In this document: in pieces, positions 1 through 9,725 of the stretch | Position numbering within the stretch: position 1 is the stretch's first letter | Layout: the number at the start of each line of letters is the position of its first letter | Source: Acanthaster planci | Taxonomy: Eukaryota; Echinodermata; Asteroidea; Valvatida; Acanthasteridae | Assembly: GCF_001949145.1 (NCBI RefSeq) | Contig: NW_019091375.1 | Coordinates: 2,885,060-2,905,714 of the forward strand | Length of the DNA: 20,655 nucleotides | Direction: 5' to 3' | Translations under genes and position numbers: made by a program | Notes under the pieces: model-generated | The model's database searches: none | What the model saw: the letters and a program-made list of their open reading frames with translations, nothing else | What the model was told of the DNA's origin: nothing

Positions 1-455
1 GTGAGGTTCAGTATGCTTTCTAGTGCAGGAGCCTAGGGGGTTAGGGTTAATGTGACAGCTGAATGCCCGTATGTGTGCATGTAAATGTAATTTCTCTAAA
101 TGATCATAACAACCTTGTACAAATTCAGGACAATAAAATATTTGTGTTTAGGACACAAGGTTGTAGTGAACAAGTTCGGTATTTCAACAGGGCATGCTCA
201 AAAGGAAATGTGTTGCACATCAATCCACAAGATAAAAGTATGTGTATATTTTTGCACATAGACATGTACTTGAACTAAGTAGATTCATTGTTCTCAAATG
301 ACCTGTCTTCTTTCAAATACCAAACTGGCTCTTATTCAAGAATTCAAGCAATCACCTGTCTCCGTCAGCTCTCCGAAATTGAATCCTAAATGAATATAAA
401 TTGGATAAAAGTTTGGTAAACTCTAATTGCATTGTGTTTATACCGCACTTCTCAG
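1..455 (+). other. End of an upstream CARS1 intron
   Basis: No coding signal is seen here. The stretch is AT-rich and ends in a pyrimidine-rich acceptor (cttctcag, 448-455) for the first visible exon. The upstream exon encoding the HxGH motif is not found, so the window opens inside an intron. Positions 41-50 (TTAGGGTTAA) match the terminus of the 59-bp TTAA elements found at 6366 and 11259, but the other half is not recognisable. Confidence 0.7.
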
Positions 456-651
456 GTCATACATTTCATTTGACATCTTGCGGCGTGTCCTGACATACTA
501 CTTTGATTATGACATTCTCTATGTCATGAACATCACGGACATTGATGACAAGATCATCAAGAGAGGGCGCACTAACTATTTGATGGAGCGTTACCTGCAG
601 GAGGCATTGAGCCCAGAGCAACGTCTGAAGGATGTCCAAGAAGCAATGAAG
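456..651 (+). CDS. CARS1: CARS1 exon: end of HxGH segment, catalytic core
   Basis: The exon opens with the last base of an Arg codon split by the intron (the Arg of HMGHAR in the family), followed by [12 protein letters not shown] and [13 protein letters not shown]. Both are hallmarks of eukaryotic CysRS just after the HIGH-like motif. It codes for visible residues 1-65 and ends on a full Lys codon. The donor is gtagtc at 652. This part belongs to the Rossmann-fold catalytic domain. The exon's homology starts exactly at the acceptor at 455/456. The Met at 427 is an intronic artefact. Confidence 0.96.
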
Positions 652-2040
652 GTAGTCTGACCAAAGAAAGCCGCGATGTTTCTCACTATAAAGTGCAATC
701 ACATGACTGTCAGTAGTGTCCATAATTTTTGTAGGTACTTGTTGGCTGATTTCAGCGTTTGTTTTTTTGTTCAGACGTTGATCCTGAATTTTTAGCTTTT
801 TCAAAGTACATGTATGGAAACTGTGTATATTTCAGCTGTTTGCTCGCCGTTTTCAGCTTTACTTTTAAGTGGCCACTCACACCCTTGTGTGCATGTACAT
901 TTATGTAATTGCCCATTACCATGGCAACATTTTGTGATTTATGCTATCGGAGAGGGATGTGGTATTCCAACTGCATGAAATACCTACATGTACACAAATA
1001 TAACCCTCAGGGGTTGAAATTTCCACTTTGATGTAAACAATTTGCAAGTGTAAAGTCTGGTAACACAATTACGGAAAAGGTCTTCAACCCAAAGTTGAAA
1101 TGGATACATACATGTACGTGTATTTAAATGAGGGAGTATTTGACGTGTAGCCATTCTGCTCCCCGTGATAGTTTACATTTTCGATAAGTGCAGACAAGTG
1201 TTTTCCTTAGCATCTAAATGCTGTGAATTGAACTCACTAAGTTTGAAAGTGATTGACTCTTAACAGAAATGAAACAAATTAAAACATTTTCATCTTTAAT
1301 GGATCTCAAATCGTTTGAAAGAATTTTTAAAAGTCAGTATAAATTAGATTTGTGACTGATGAAAATGACATTTGGAATGCCTCGAATGACATCTAAAGAT
1401 TAAAATACACTCCTCAATAAGTATGGAATGCGATTATTTGGAAAACAAAACCCTAGTAGCAAATTGCCAAAAATGTACCGAAAATTATATGCATGTTAGT
1501 TAAATTCAGTGCTTTTTCTTTTGAAATCAGCCAGGGAAACCGACAGTAATGACCAAAGATCGTATAGTCCCGCAAAGATAGTGACGCAAGATGGAGAACT
1601 TCACCGTAATTACATGTGAAACGTTGTAATTGCATAAGCACCATTTCAGCAAGCGATACACTTGCGCAATGCACATTACTGCACAGGCGCAGACACCGTG
1701 GAAGGCACTGACACCAGGTGAGCATTATGGTGAGCGCGCAGGCGTATCGCTTGCTCAAATGGCCTTCATGGTTATTACACCTTTTGGGCAGAGTTATCCA
1801 TCTTGCACCTTCGGCGCTATATAATCTTTGCTAATGACTTGCATCACTTGATGAAAAACTTCAAATTATAATTAATTCTCACTTAATTTATAGTTTCATC
1901 TAAAAGTCCTTCAGCTCTATTTTTTTCAAGTGTCCAAAACTATCTAGAAGCAATAAAAGACCTTCAGATGCAGAGGCTTCCATTGTGTAGATTCAGGCAT
2001 CAAAATTACTGGACATCGCCTTTTGCTGTCTTTTCCATAG
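652..2040 (+). other. CARS1 intron, 1.4 kb
   Basis: GT-AG intron (gtagtc to ccatag). It is AT-rich, with short ACATGTA-type words, and I see no gene or clear mobile element in it. Open frames on either strand, for example near 1453-1824, have no recognisable domains and no conserved flanks. Confidence 0.85.
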
Positions 2041-2190
2041 ATCTTTCAGAGTAAGCATGACAGGGAGACAAACCTAGACAAAAAACAGATGTATGCTGGC
2101 ATTGTCAAGGCAACAACCACAGCTGCTGATGCTCTACAGAGCACCCTCAATAGTCAGAAAGATGAGAGTGAGATTGACCAAAATACAAAG
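2041..2190 (+). CDS. CARS1: CARS1 exon: eukaryote-specific insertion, first part
   Basis: It codes for visible residues 66-115, starting IFQSKHDRETNLDKKQM. This aligns without gaps with the human segment that ends in DPDKKQM, so the acceptor is ccatag at 2040 and not the later ttcag at 2049. The rest is polar and helix-forming, and belongs to the insertion that separates eukaryotic from bacterial CysRS. The exon is 50 whole codons with phase 0 at both ends. The donor is gtacaa. Confidence 0.93.
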
Positions 2191-2250
2191 GTACAAATGT
2201 CAGCGCCTGTGTTCTGATCTCGTCAAAAATGTTTGCATTTAAAGATATCA

Positions 2251-2435
2251 TTAACCCCTTCGTGGATTCTATTGACTGTGACTGCTGGGCTGTGGTATGC
2301 CCAGAATGGAGGGCTTTGTCCATCAGCAGGCCCTATTGAACCAGCAGCTGCACGGTGAATAGACTGTATGTGTGGTATGCACTAATCCTCACACAAAGCC
2401 GCGGCTCTTGCCATCTCCCAGAACGAAGGGGTTAA
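2251..2435. mobile_element. TTAA-flanked MITE, about 185 bp
   Basis: It starts TTAACCCCTTCGT and ends ACGAAGGGGTTAA, a perfect 13-bp inverted repeat that includes the TTAA. Duplicated TTAA flanking C-rich inverted ends is the signature of piggyBac-type insertion. The interior (about 177 bp) has no coding capacity, so it would be a non-autonomous copy. The first bases after the terminus (GGATTCTATTGACTGTGAC) resemble the element end at 9859, which links the two as relatives. Confidence 0.65.
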
Positions 2436-3349
2436 GGTCACCGTGCTAGGCCTACGCATGTACTAGTGGTGTCTCGCGTTGTTTATTCTGTGATCCGTTC
2501 ATCCCACTTGGCTCCTAATGTAAGTGTTATCATTACCTTCTGGTGCCCTCGTTGTTGGGCTGTTTCTTCTCGTCATGTCAATTTTGCCATTCTTGTTTTG
2601 TCCTCGTAGCATCCTTGTCCCTTCAAACTTGTTAGTTTCTTATTGAGATTTGGGACAGAACTGAGTATAAAGTGCACTCCATTTGTGAATTGCACAAACC
2701 AAAGTCAAAGTTTCATTCACTTGGAAAGATAAATTCTGTTGTTTGTCGTCATTACTATTATGGTCGTAGCCAGTTAATGTTGGGTTTTCTTCCCTGAAAA
2801 AGCTGTGGGGGTGGGGGTTCTTTGGGGGGGCAAATTCTTCAACCTTGCAATTCATTTCTGGCGCCCATAAAATATGTTGGGAGGCACAACTCTTGAATTT
2901 AGGCATTAGTTTTTCATTCTTTTTTCCCCCGAGTTCTTCTTTTCGGCCGTTTTCCAACTGCCCTAGTAAAAGTTGTGGCACATGTTCAGAAGGCAACTGG
3001 TTCACATACAAACATTGTGTATACAGGTACATTGCATCACCCATGGCCTTATGTTTTTTGCCAATTGTTTGGATACAAAGGAAGTCTTTCATCCCCTTAC
3101 TTCTTTTGTGTATGGTGTGGGCTCCTCAGCTCAATTCTAATTACTGAAGAATGGGTTTTCCAGATTATTGTGGGTTTGGGGGTGTGTCCACTTTTAAGAT
3201 CGTCTTCTGCACTTTGATCCGACCAAGTACAACGTGTTAATACGTCAATCGCAAAAATGTAGCAAAGAATTCCTACATGAGTGTACACGTCCTCCACTGA
3301 ACACATTAGGAAACTTGTTTGTGTTTACATGTCGTCTGGCGACAAGTGG

Positions 3350-3776
3350 TTAACCCCTTCACGCTGGGATGCGTTAAGACACGGCGTAAAAATTGAGATC
3401 CTCAGCCTGCTTTTGAGCTATTATTCTCGGCCCACGCTCGAGCGAACACATTGAAAGAAGGCAGACCCTGGCTCTTGTGTGTATATGGTAATTGGTCTTT
3501 GTGCGTAGCCCAGAAATGAAAAGACCGAATTTGCATCATAATCACCAGCTTCACAATAGTCCCCACTTTGAAAAGAGGCAATGGGAATGTGGAAGGTTAG
3601 GTAGAGCGGCATGCCTCCGAACAATCAGCCTTTTCACCGTGTAATTCAAAGCGTGCAGAGCACGCTGGGCCACAAGCCGAGAATTTGCGGTTTGGCAGGT
3701 TGCCTTCGTTGGCCAAGCGAGGCTGGAATTCTTGGAGTCGGCTTTCTGAAAGAAATTCCAGTCGAGAAGGGGTTAA
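3350..3776. mobile_element. TTAA-flanked non-autonomous element, copy 1
   Basis: The TTAA copies are at 3350-3353 and 3773-3776. The ends are CCCCTTCACG and CGAGAAGGGG, imperfect inverted repeats with further matches inward. Its whole interior is repeated at 8011-8430 in the same orientation with scattered substitutions and small indels, which confirms the boundaries. It contains no open frame with a known domain. Family assignment (piggyBac-like) rests on the TTAA target and the C-run termini. A transposase source is not in the window. Confidence 0.75.
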
Positions 3777-3972
3777 CTAGATTTATCATCCCAGGTGCAT
3801 CCCGGGTCCTCATCACATTCAACATGTCATCACTGTCTCCACACTACCACAACCCTTTCATGTCACTGTCGTCCCCACGATACATTTGCCTCACCCCAAC
3901 CATCAGCACTTATCATCAGTGCCACTGATTATCACGTTTGGCTTCACCCTCTCTCATTTCTTTTCCTCCCAG

Positions 3973-4113
3973 GCAATGCTCGAGGCAGCAAGAGACCCAC
4001 TCAGTGATTGGCTGGACGCAGAGCATGGCAGTCAAGTCAAAGATAAATCCATCTTTTTCAAGTTGACTCAACACTGGGAGAGAGAATACCACCAAGACAT
4101 GGAAGCGCTCAAT
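3973..4113 (+). CDS. CARS1: CARS1 exon: insertion, second part
   Basis: It codes for visible residues 116-162. It includes DPLSDWLDAEHG and HQDMEALN, matching DLLSDWLDSTLG and HRDMEALN of human CARS1. It is 47 whole codons with phase 0 at both ends. The acceptor is cctcccag and the donor gtaagg. This insertion lies within the catalytic half of the enzyme and is absent from bacterial CysS. Confidence 0.95.
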
Positions 4114-4581
4114 GTAAGGCGCCATCCAAATCTGTTGTCTAGAGCTAGGTGTAGGTCAATCCTCCATTAGAAATGTGTAGAGACTTGTAGACAGTAGGCC
4201 TAGCCATAGCTCTGGAAGCTCGATGGAATGCTGCCACAGTTTCTAGACTACAGATTACCCCCTCATATCCACTTTCAAATTGCTTTTGAAATAGAAGTAT
4301 CAAGTTCTTGCTTTTATTGAAATGGCAATGGGCAGCAAAACAATAACATAAAAAAAATGTCTTGGCTAAACCTGTTTGCCGCATGTACATCTAGACAAAT
4401 TTGACCATTCATTGTTTCTGCAGAAAAATAATTGAAGACTCATTTGATTTTTCTAAGGCTCTACGTGTACATACAGACAGTTTGTGTTTGGTATATACTC
4501 AAATCTTTGTCATATTTGTTGAAGTAACAAAGGCACGTGTTAACTCAAGGCGGATATCATTTTTAAAAAATTTGTTTGTAG
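4114..4581 (+). other. CARS1 intron, 0.47 kb
   Basis: GT-AG intron (gtaagg to ttgtag) with an AT-rich interior. No repeat, RNA gene or coding segment is recognised. Confidence 0.85.
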
Positions 4582-4670
4582 GTCTTGCCTGCAGATGTTC
4601 TAACCAGAGTCAGCGAGTACGTTCCAGAAGTCATTGCTTTCACACAAAAGATTATTGACAACGGCTTCGG
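4582..4670 (+). CDS. CARS1: CARS1 exon: [15 protein letters not shown] segment
   Basis: It codes for visible residues 163-191 ([16 protein letters not shown], then IIDNGF) plus two bases of a Gly codon completed by the next exon. The segment is nearly identical to the family's [18 protein letters not shown], where the protein returns from the insertion to the core fold. The donor gtaagt is a full consensus. Confidence 0.96.
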
Positions 4671-5376
4671 GTAAGTGGTACTAGAAGTGGTCCTTTAGTT
4701 CATGTTGAGTGGCCTTGTGATTTGGAGCATGAGTCTCAAAGCAGTGATTGATTCTGCACTTGAGGGGTTAGAACCAAGCTGATGGAGTTGCAAGTTGCAT
4801 ATGTGCACGTCTTTGATCAAGACACTTGGCGTCTTGAGCCTGTTTGGGTACCCAGAATACAAGATACTGTGAGTAGTGATGTGCCTTTATGGGAAGTATG
4901 GAAACCAAGGCCTTCTCTTTGAAGTAAACATGCATGTAGGTGTCCATAAAAGAAACGTAATTCCTAAATTCAATGAGAAAACAAGGCAAATGGTAAATGC
5001 TTTCAAATTGCCACTTTGTCTTATCAATTTCATGTAGCTCATTATTTTATGTCAAAAGGTTCAAACAGAAAATTACCAGGTTGTAAAAATCTGTATGGGG
5101 TGGTTACTGGTACCCTGTTGCATAATGTGGGACTGATATCATCAGTCAGGTAGTCTGGTACCTGTTTCTGATGTACATCACCACCTGTGAGGGCAGAGAT
5201 GGTCACATGTTCAGTTTGTGCCTACTTCTTGTAACATTTATCATACATTGTAGAATATCGTCCTTAAAAATAATCTAAATGGACAAAACTCTTAAACCTA
5301 GCTCAGGGAAAGATTAAATAAAAACAAAACCCTCACCTGTGATTTGCAGAATATCACCGTCAACATTCTTTTCCAG
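4671..5376 (+). other. CARS1 intron, 0.7 kb, with a SINE candidate
   Basis: GT-AG intron (gtaagt to ttccag). It holds the tRNA-derived SINE candidate near 4705-4915. A short perfect hairpin lies near 5130-5147 (GACTGAT/ATCAGTC), between two GGTACC sites. Nothing else is recognised. Confidence 0.85.
4705..4915 (+). mobile_element. Candidate tRNA-derived SINE
   Basis: GAGTGGCCTTGTGATTTGG near 4708 resembles the A box and D-loop region of Leu/Ser-type tRNAs. GGTTAGAACC at 4766-4775 resembles a B box at a tRNA-like distance. Downstream, TTTGATCAAGACACTT (4812-4827) resembles a motif shared by many metazoan SINE bodies. No second copy is in the window, and no target duplication or 3' tail could be fixed, so the limits are approximate. 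It is too degraded to fold as a tRNA. Confidence 0.42.
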
Positions 5377-5611
5377 ATATGAATCCAATGGATCTGTGTA
5401 TTTCACCACTTCCAAATTTGACAACGATCCCAATCATCACTATGCAAAGCTGGTTCCCGAAGCGTATGGGGACCAGGAAGCATTGAAGGAGGGGGAGGGT
5501 GATCTCTGCATATCCCAGGACCGACTAAGTGAGAAGAGATCACCAAATGACTTTGCCCTGTGGAAGGCCTCCAAGCCGGGAGAGCCTGCTTGGGATTCAC
5601 CGTGGGGGCAG
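5377..5611 (+). CDS. CARS1: CARS1 exon: EGEGDL / [13 protein letters not shown] segment
   Basis: The exon starts with one base completing a split Gly codon and then codes for visible residues 193-270. It contains [26 protein letters not shown] and [20 protein letters not shown], all strongly conserved in CysRS. This stretch forms part of the active-site wall and the link to the zinc site. It ends with WGQ at donor gtatgg (5612). The last 46 bases are also unit 1 of a tandem array that continues into the intron. Confidence 0.97.
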
Positions 5612-5825
5612 GTATGGGACATTATGACTTCATGACAGGCCTCCAAGAGCTTGTCTTAGATTCACTGTAGGGGGGGCATCAAAAAAGTATTTACCGTGAA
5701 TGGCCCTCCAAGCCTGCTAGGGATTCACCATGGGGGCAGGTATGGGATTTTATGACTTCATGACAGGCCTCCTAAAGCTTGTCTTGGACTCACAATGTGG
5801 GGACTATCAAAACGTATTTACTGTT
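5566..5825 (+). repeat. Four-unit tandem array spanning an exon-intron junction
   Basis: Units begin at 5566, 5638, 5702 and 5766, each with ggc(c)ctcc(t)aag. They are about 72, 64, 64 and 60 bp. Units 1 and 3 are closest to each other (gattcacc.tgggggcag then gtatggga), and so are units 2 and 4 (cttgtctt, then atcaaaa and gtattta). This suggests that a two-unit block was later duplicated. Unit 1 is exon plus donor, so unit 3 carries a second copy of the splice donor at 5740. Confidence 0.85.
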
Positions 5826-6047
5826 TACTGTTCAAATACAAGGCCTTGTGTGTTCCATTGACATGTCCCATTTTTATTCTGAACCTGAATCTGCCCTTAA
5901 ATGTCACTAGTTGAAAAGCGTTGATAGCTCAGATGGTAGTGCTCACATCCCACCCAAGCTATTTTCTTTGCTCCTGATATAGAGAGGATAATTTTTCATC
6001 AACTCAGCCGGTCATAAAAGTGCAAATCCAATTCCTTATTTGAACAG
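5612..6047 (+). other. CARS1 intron, 0.44 kb
   Basis: GT-AG intron (gtatgg to gaacag). Its first 210 bp are the tandem array. A lone tRNA A-box-like string (TAGCTCAGATGG, 5925-5936) has no matching B box. Confidence 0.85.
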
Positions 6048-6176
6048 GGTCGACCTGGTTGGCACATTGAGTGCTCTGTTATGGCTAGCAGTATACTAGG
6101 AGGATCCATGGACATACACACCGGAGGAGTAGACTTGAAGTTTCCTCATCATGACAATGAACTTGCTCAAGCAGAG
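6048..6176 (+). CDS. CARS1: CARS1 exon: zinc-binding site
   Basis: It codes for visible residues 271-313: [23 protein letters not shown] and [12 protein letters not shown]. The Cys at 6072-6074, the first His of HHDNE (6147-6149) and the Glu (6159-6161) have the 25- and 29-residue spacing of E. coli CysS Cys209, His234 and Glu238. These ligate the zinc that recognises the cysteine thiol. The fourth ligand, the upstream Cys, is outside the window. The third position of DIHGGG is Thr here. It is 43 codons, phase 0. Confidence 0.97.
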
Positions 6177-7187
6177 GTAAAGAAAGCCCTCCAGAGTAGA
6201 TGAATCCAAACGTGATCACTGATCTCGCAAGACACAGTTGGTCTGCGGTGTTATATAACATCACACAGTCTAGTTTTTGCCACATCCGTCCTGTGTGCAC
6301 ACTGTGGTAGATTCTCTGAGTTGGATTAAGTTTTCTTTTTTACTTCTTGATAAGGCAGTGGATGCTTAACCCTAACACTCCTCAATCCTTCACCTGTTGG
6401 AGGACTGAGGAGTGTTAGGGTTAATGATATTTCGGTTCTTGTGCTGGTTATATACTGCATGGACTCACAGATATGAAGTGCGCAGTTAAAAGTAGAATTG
6501 AAGTTCCCCATTCTGGTCACTGTGCAACTGTGTAAGTGAATAAAATGTCATTTGTGTTACCTCACTGGTCCAGTTTGGGACAGTGAAAGCTGCCGGAATG
6601 ATTACAAAAGCATTTTTGTTGATCTATGTGTAATGCAAGGATTGAAGCACATACAGTTTTAAAATTGCTTTTTGCTTTCCACCATTATCGTGCATCATGT
6701 ATAAGCATTTATTCATAAATACCTCAGACAGCCTCCCTTTTCAAGAACATGCAACTTGACCTTGTATTAGTATTTGGGAAAATGAAAGAAAAATTTTAGA
6801 ACAGAATTGTTGGAAATCCATCACATGTTGACTTTTTCTGACTCTCTGAATAAAAAGGTATTTATGAATGGGCATAAATATGTGCTTGCTCAGGAGAACG
6901 AATGCTGATAATTCTTCTAAGCCAGTATTAAATGTGCGTTTAAGACTGGCCAAACGCATATTTATTTATAATTTATGAGCATATTGTTTTCACTCTAATT
7001 TTTCAGAGTTTGAGAGAAAAACAGTTCACAAACTTGCCAACTTCATGACCGTCTGCTTGCTAGTGCAGACACATGTATCATGCAGGCTTGATATATTTTT
7101 TTGCCCCAATGCCGAAATTAATGCACGGTCACGTAACCCATAGTTCTAATTTCCAGCCTTTTTGGGTTGTTCTCGTGTCCTGATCAG
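6177..7187 (+). other. CARS1 intron, 1.0 kb, with a 59-bp foldback element
   Basis: GT-AG intron (gtaaag to gatcag). It contains the near-palindromic TTAA element at 6366-6424. The string TGCGGTGTTATATAAC near 6244 recurs near 9041. The rest is AT-rich without recognised features. Confidence 0.85.
6366..6424. mobile_element. 59-bp near-palindrome with TTAA ends, copy 1
   Basis: It begins TTAACCCTAACACTCCTCA and ends TGAGGAGTGTTAGGGTTAA, perfect 19-bp inverted arms that continue imperfectly to a small loop. Its reverse complement matches 11259-11317 at 56 of 59 positions. Two near-identical copies with the same ends in different introns indicate dispersal as a tiny foldback element. It is too small to code for anything, and a mobilising enzyme is unknown. 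Confidence 0.75.
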
Positions 7188-7421
7188 GCCCACTATTCCA
7201 ATGACCACTGGGTCCGCTACTTCCTCCACTCTGGCCACTTGACCATCGCCGGTTGTAAGATGTCCAAGTCTCTCAAAAACTTCATCTCCATTAAGGATGC
7301 CTTGAAGCAGTACACCTCTCGGCAGATACGCATGGTGTTCCTACTTCACTCCTGGAAGGACACTCTAGACTACTCGGCAGACACCATGGATGTCGCAGTG
7401 CAATATGAGAAGACAGTTAAT
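7188..7421 (+). CDS. CARS1: CARS1 exon: KMSKS loop
   Basis: It codes for visible residues 314-391. [26 protein letters not shown] carries the class I KMSKS signature at 7257-7271, the mobile loop that stabilises the adenylation transition state. [15 protein letters not shown] follows, as in the family, and leads into the helical stem-contact region. It is 78 whole codons with phase 0 at both ends. The acceptor is gatcag and the donor is consensus gtaagt. Confidence 0.98.
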
Positions 7422-8010
7422 GTAAGTGTTCACCACTCAGTGCTGGGGTTCCCAGTACCGGGGTTCTTAGGTTTATACACATAGCCAGGGTGCCCAAAAT
7501 TGGAGAAAGGAGCTGGGTCTGGTAACAAAAGACCGTACTCGGAACAAAAGACCTGCAGCAGGGAATTGCCATTATTTTTGCGGCACAGAGTGCTGGCATT
7601 AGCGGAGGTAAGAATACAATGAACTAAAGATTTTTCACACAGTTGTAATGGAAAAATTACGTACACTGGAAGTATATGGACTGGACGGATAGGTTTTTAA
7701 GACTGTGCAGATAGATTCATTGCAAATATTCTTTTCCCTTGCAGATCAGGAAGCTTGTCCAGTTTATTCACACAAACTTGTAAATGAACTACTACGAGGG
7801 GTAGATGTTCTGAGTGACAGGATATAAAAAAAAAATACGCAAGAGACAATCTTAAAAACTGTAATACAGGGGATTTGCAATGTCATGCGCCACCAAGAGG
7901 TTGTCACAGACAGGCCTGTTATGCTGTACATTGCAGGAAACAGTTGACAAAAGTTCTTTGCATCAGCTGCGTTGTTTGATAAGAACTTGAATTGTTTGGC
8001 TTGTTTTGGT

Positions 8011-8430
8011 TTAACCCTTCACGCCGGGATGCGGCTAGACACGCCGTAAAAATTGAGATCCTCAGCCCACTTTTCAGCTATTATTCTTGACCCACGCTCG
8101 AGTGAACATGGTGAAAGAGGGCAGACCCTGGCTCTTGTATATATGGTAATTGGCCTTTGTGTGTTGCCCAGAAATGAAAAGATGGAATTTGCATCATAAT
8201 CACCAGCTTCACAATAGTCCCCACTTTGAAAAGAGGCAAGGGGAATGTAGAAGCTTGAGTAGAGCCGCATGCAGCTCAATCAGCCTTTTCACTGTGTAAT
8301 TCAAAGCGTGCAGAGCATGCAGGGCCACAAACCGAGAATTTGCGGTCTGGCAGGTGGCCTTTGTGGCCAAGCGAGGCTGGAATTCTTGGAGTCGGCTTTC
8401 GGGAAGAAATTCCCGTCGTCAAGGGGTTAA
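8011..8430. mobile_element. TTAA-flanked non-autonomous element, copy 2
   Basis: The TTAA copies are at 8011-8014 and 8427-8430. The ends are CCCTTCACGC and GTCAAGGGG. The interior matches 3350-3776 along its whole length in the same orientation, with shared blocks such as GCATCATAATCACCAGCTTC. It is piggyBac-like by target site and termini, and non-coding. Divergence between the copies is modest, so both inserted fairly recently or belong to one young subfamily. Confidence 0.75.
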
Positions 8431-8814
8431 GTTGAAGATTTGGAAGTGTTTAGAGTATGCATGTTAATTCATATACATTGTAGAATGATGGTTTTTGTGC
8501 GAGGCATGGAATGCCCTAGTCTTTTCCTCATTGTTTCCTGATATTCATTCATATGCAAATTGCAACACGTTTGCCATTTTTTGTTCCCCGTAAACTTGAA
8601 AACTGACCTGTTTATTACAATCCCTTGGCAGTGGTGCACTGTATTGTGTATTGCCCATACTGAACACTTCCTGTTCGTTTGATTTAAACTTTGGCATAGA
8701 AAAAGAAAGTGTTTATCTTGAAGTTGTATTTTTTATGAGATTGTGATTGTGAGAGCTCTTTAATTTCTTTGGCTCAGTCCCGTGTATACTGTCTGTTGTT
8801 TGTTTTATTAAGCT

Positions 8815-8833
8815 TTAACCACTTCGTGCCGGG
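8815..8833. mobile_element. Lone terminus of the TTAA family
   Basis: TTAACCACTTCGTGCCGGG resembles the left end of the 8011 element (TTAACCCTTCACGCCGGG). No matching right end or homologous interior is seen, so this is at best a decayed fragment. Confidence 0.35.
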
Positions 8834-9624
8834 TTAGTTTTCAATGTTGATGATGATGCTGGGCTGTGATTGTTATCATTTTTTCTGTTTTCAAAATTCT
8901 TCAAAAATTAACCATTTCATTTAATGGACGTTTATACCCACATGAAGTAATCTTTTGGCACTAGACTAAGTTGACAAGTGACCTTCATTGACGCCTGAGT
9001 GTTTCAGCCAGGCCCACAGCCTTGTAAAAAGAGCCCATATTGTGCGGTGTTATATAACTTTCTTTTTTCACAAACCTGGCTCAGTGCACTGCTGACCTCT
9101 TTTCCATATGGGCCAGATTAGCGTGCAGTGATACTGTGTGGCTCATCGCTGCGGTGGTGGAGCGCTTTTATCCCTGGTGGTAATCCCCTTGCTCTAAACA
9201 CCCCAAACCGTGGTATACTGTTTCAAAACAAGGCTGGAGTATCTCCACTTTTGAGAGTAAAAAATGTGGGTAATGCCCAGCAAGCCTGCCTTGTCCGAGT
9301 TCAGAGACCCCGGCCACGAATATAAGGCCTATGGCTCCGCTACCGGAGCCCCCTGCGGCAAGTGGGTAATCCAACAGTACCACCTTCATATCTGGTAATG
9401 AGCTAAAAACTTAGAAATACTTGACCACAGCCCTATCGGAAAGAACTCAAATACTGCAGGTTATTGCAAGATCATGTGAAAGGGGTTTATGTAACTAATG
9501 TTGTAGAAATTGAGTTTTTGTTCTTTACTTCAGATCTTTCTGCGTTTGCTAGTACCTAATTTGGTAAAATAATTATTAAGAACATTCAGTATAGAAATGT
9601 TTGCTTTGTGATTGTTTTCTGTAG

Positions 9625-9725
9625 GAGTTCTTCCTGAATGTGAAAGCTATACTACGTAGTACTCCCTCCAACGGCCCTGAGGCATTTGAGAAATGGAATG
9701 AGCCAGAATTGAATTTGAACCAACA
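9625..9725 (+). CDS. CARS1: CARS1 exon: helical region after the KMSKS loop
   Basis: It codes for visible residues 392-424 (EFFLNVKAILRS, then FEKWNEPELNLNQ) plus two bases of a Gln codon. It corresponds to EFFLNVKDILRA and FEKWGEEEAELN of human CARS1. The stretch between those blocks is the least conserved part. The acceptor is ctgtag and the donor gtgagt. Confidence 0.95.

Larger units (their letters stand above)
2191..3972 (+). other. CARS1 intron, 1.8 kb, with two TTAA elements
   Basis: GT-AG intron (gtacaa to tcccag). It carries a 185-bp TTAA-flanked element at 2251 and a 427-bp one at 3350. A G-rich run lies at 2807-2829 (gtgggggtgggggttc and following). The open frames around 2640-3300 on both strands overlap low-complexity DNA and show no known domain. 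No gene is seen. Confidence 0.85.
7422..9624 (+). other. CARS1 intron, 2.2 kb, longest in the window
   Basis: GT-AG intron (gtaagt to ctgtag). It holds the full TTAA element at 8011-8430 and a lone related left end at 8815 (TTAACCACTTCGTGCCGGG). A more GC-rich block lies at about 9120-9390, with a hairpin at 9333-9350 (GGCTCCG/CGGAGCC). No coding segment or RNA gene is recognised. Confidence 0.85.

Noticed and set aside
1-6. gtgagg at the window edge as a splice donor of the missing upstream exon
   Set aside because: It would need the exon to end exactly at the window boundary, and nothing upstream can be seen.
5612-5739. Extended or additional CARS1 exon using the duplicated donor
   Set aside because: It meets an in-frame stop within eight codons, and no good acceptor precedes the copied exon end. 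It is kept only as a finding about possible decoy splicing.
5921-5990. tRNA gene or second SINE suggested by TAGCTCAGATGG
   Set aside because: No B box at the right distance and no cloverleaf pairing could be drawn. The A-box-like string alone is not enough.
6412-6424. Interstitial telomere repeat (TTAGGG)
   Set aside because: Only single units occur, and they are fully explained as the termini of the 59-bp foldback element.
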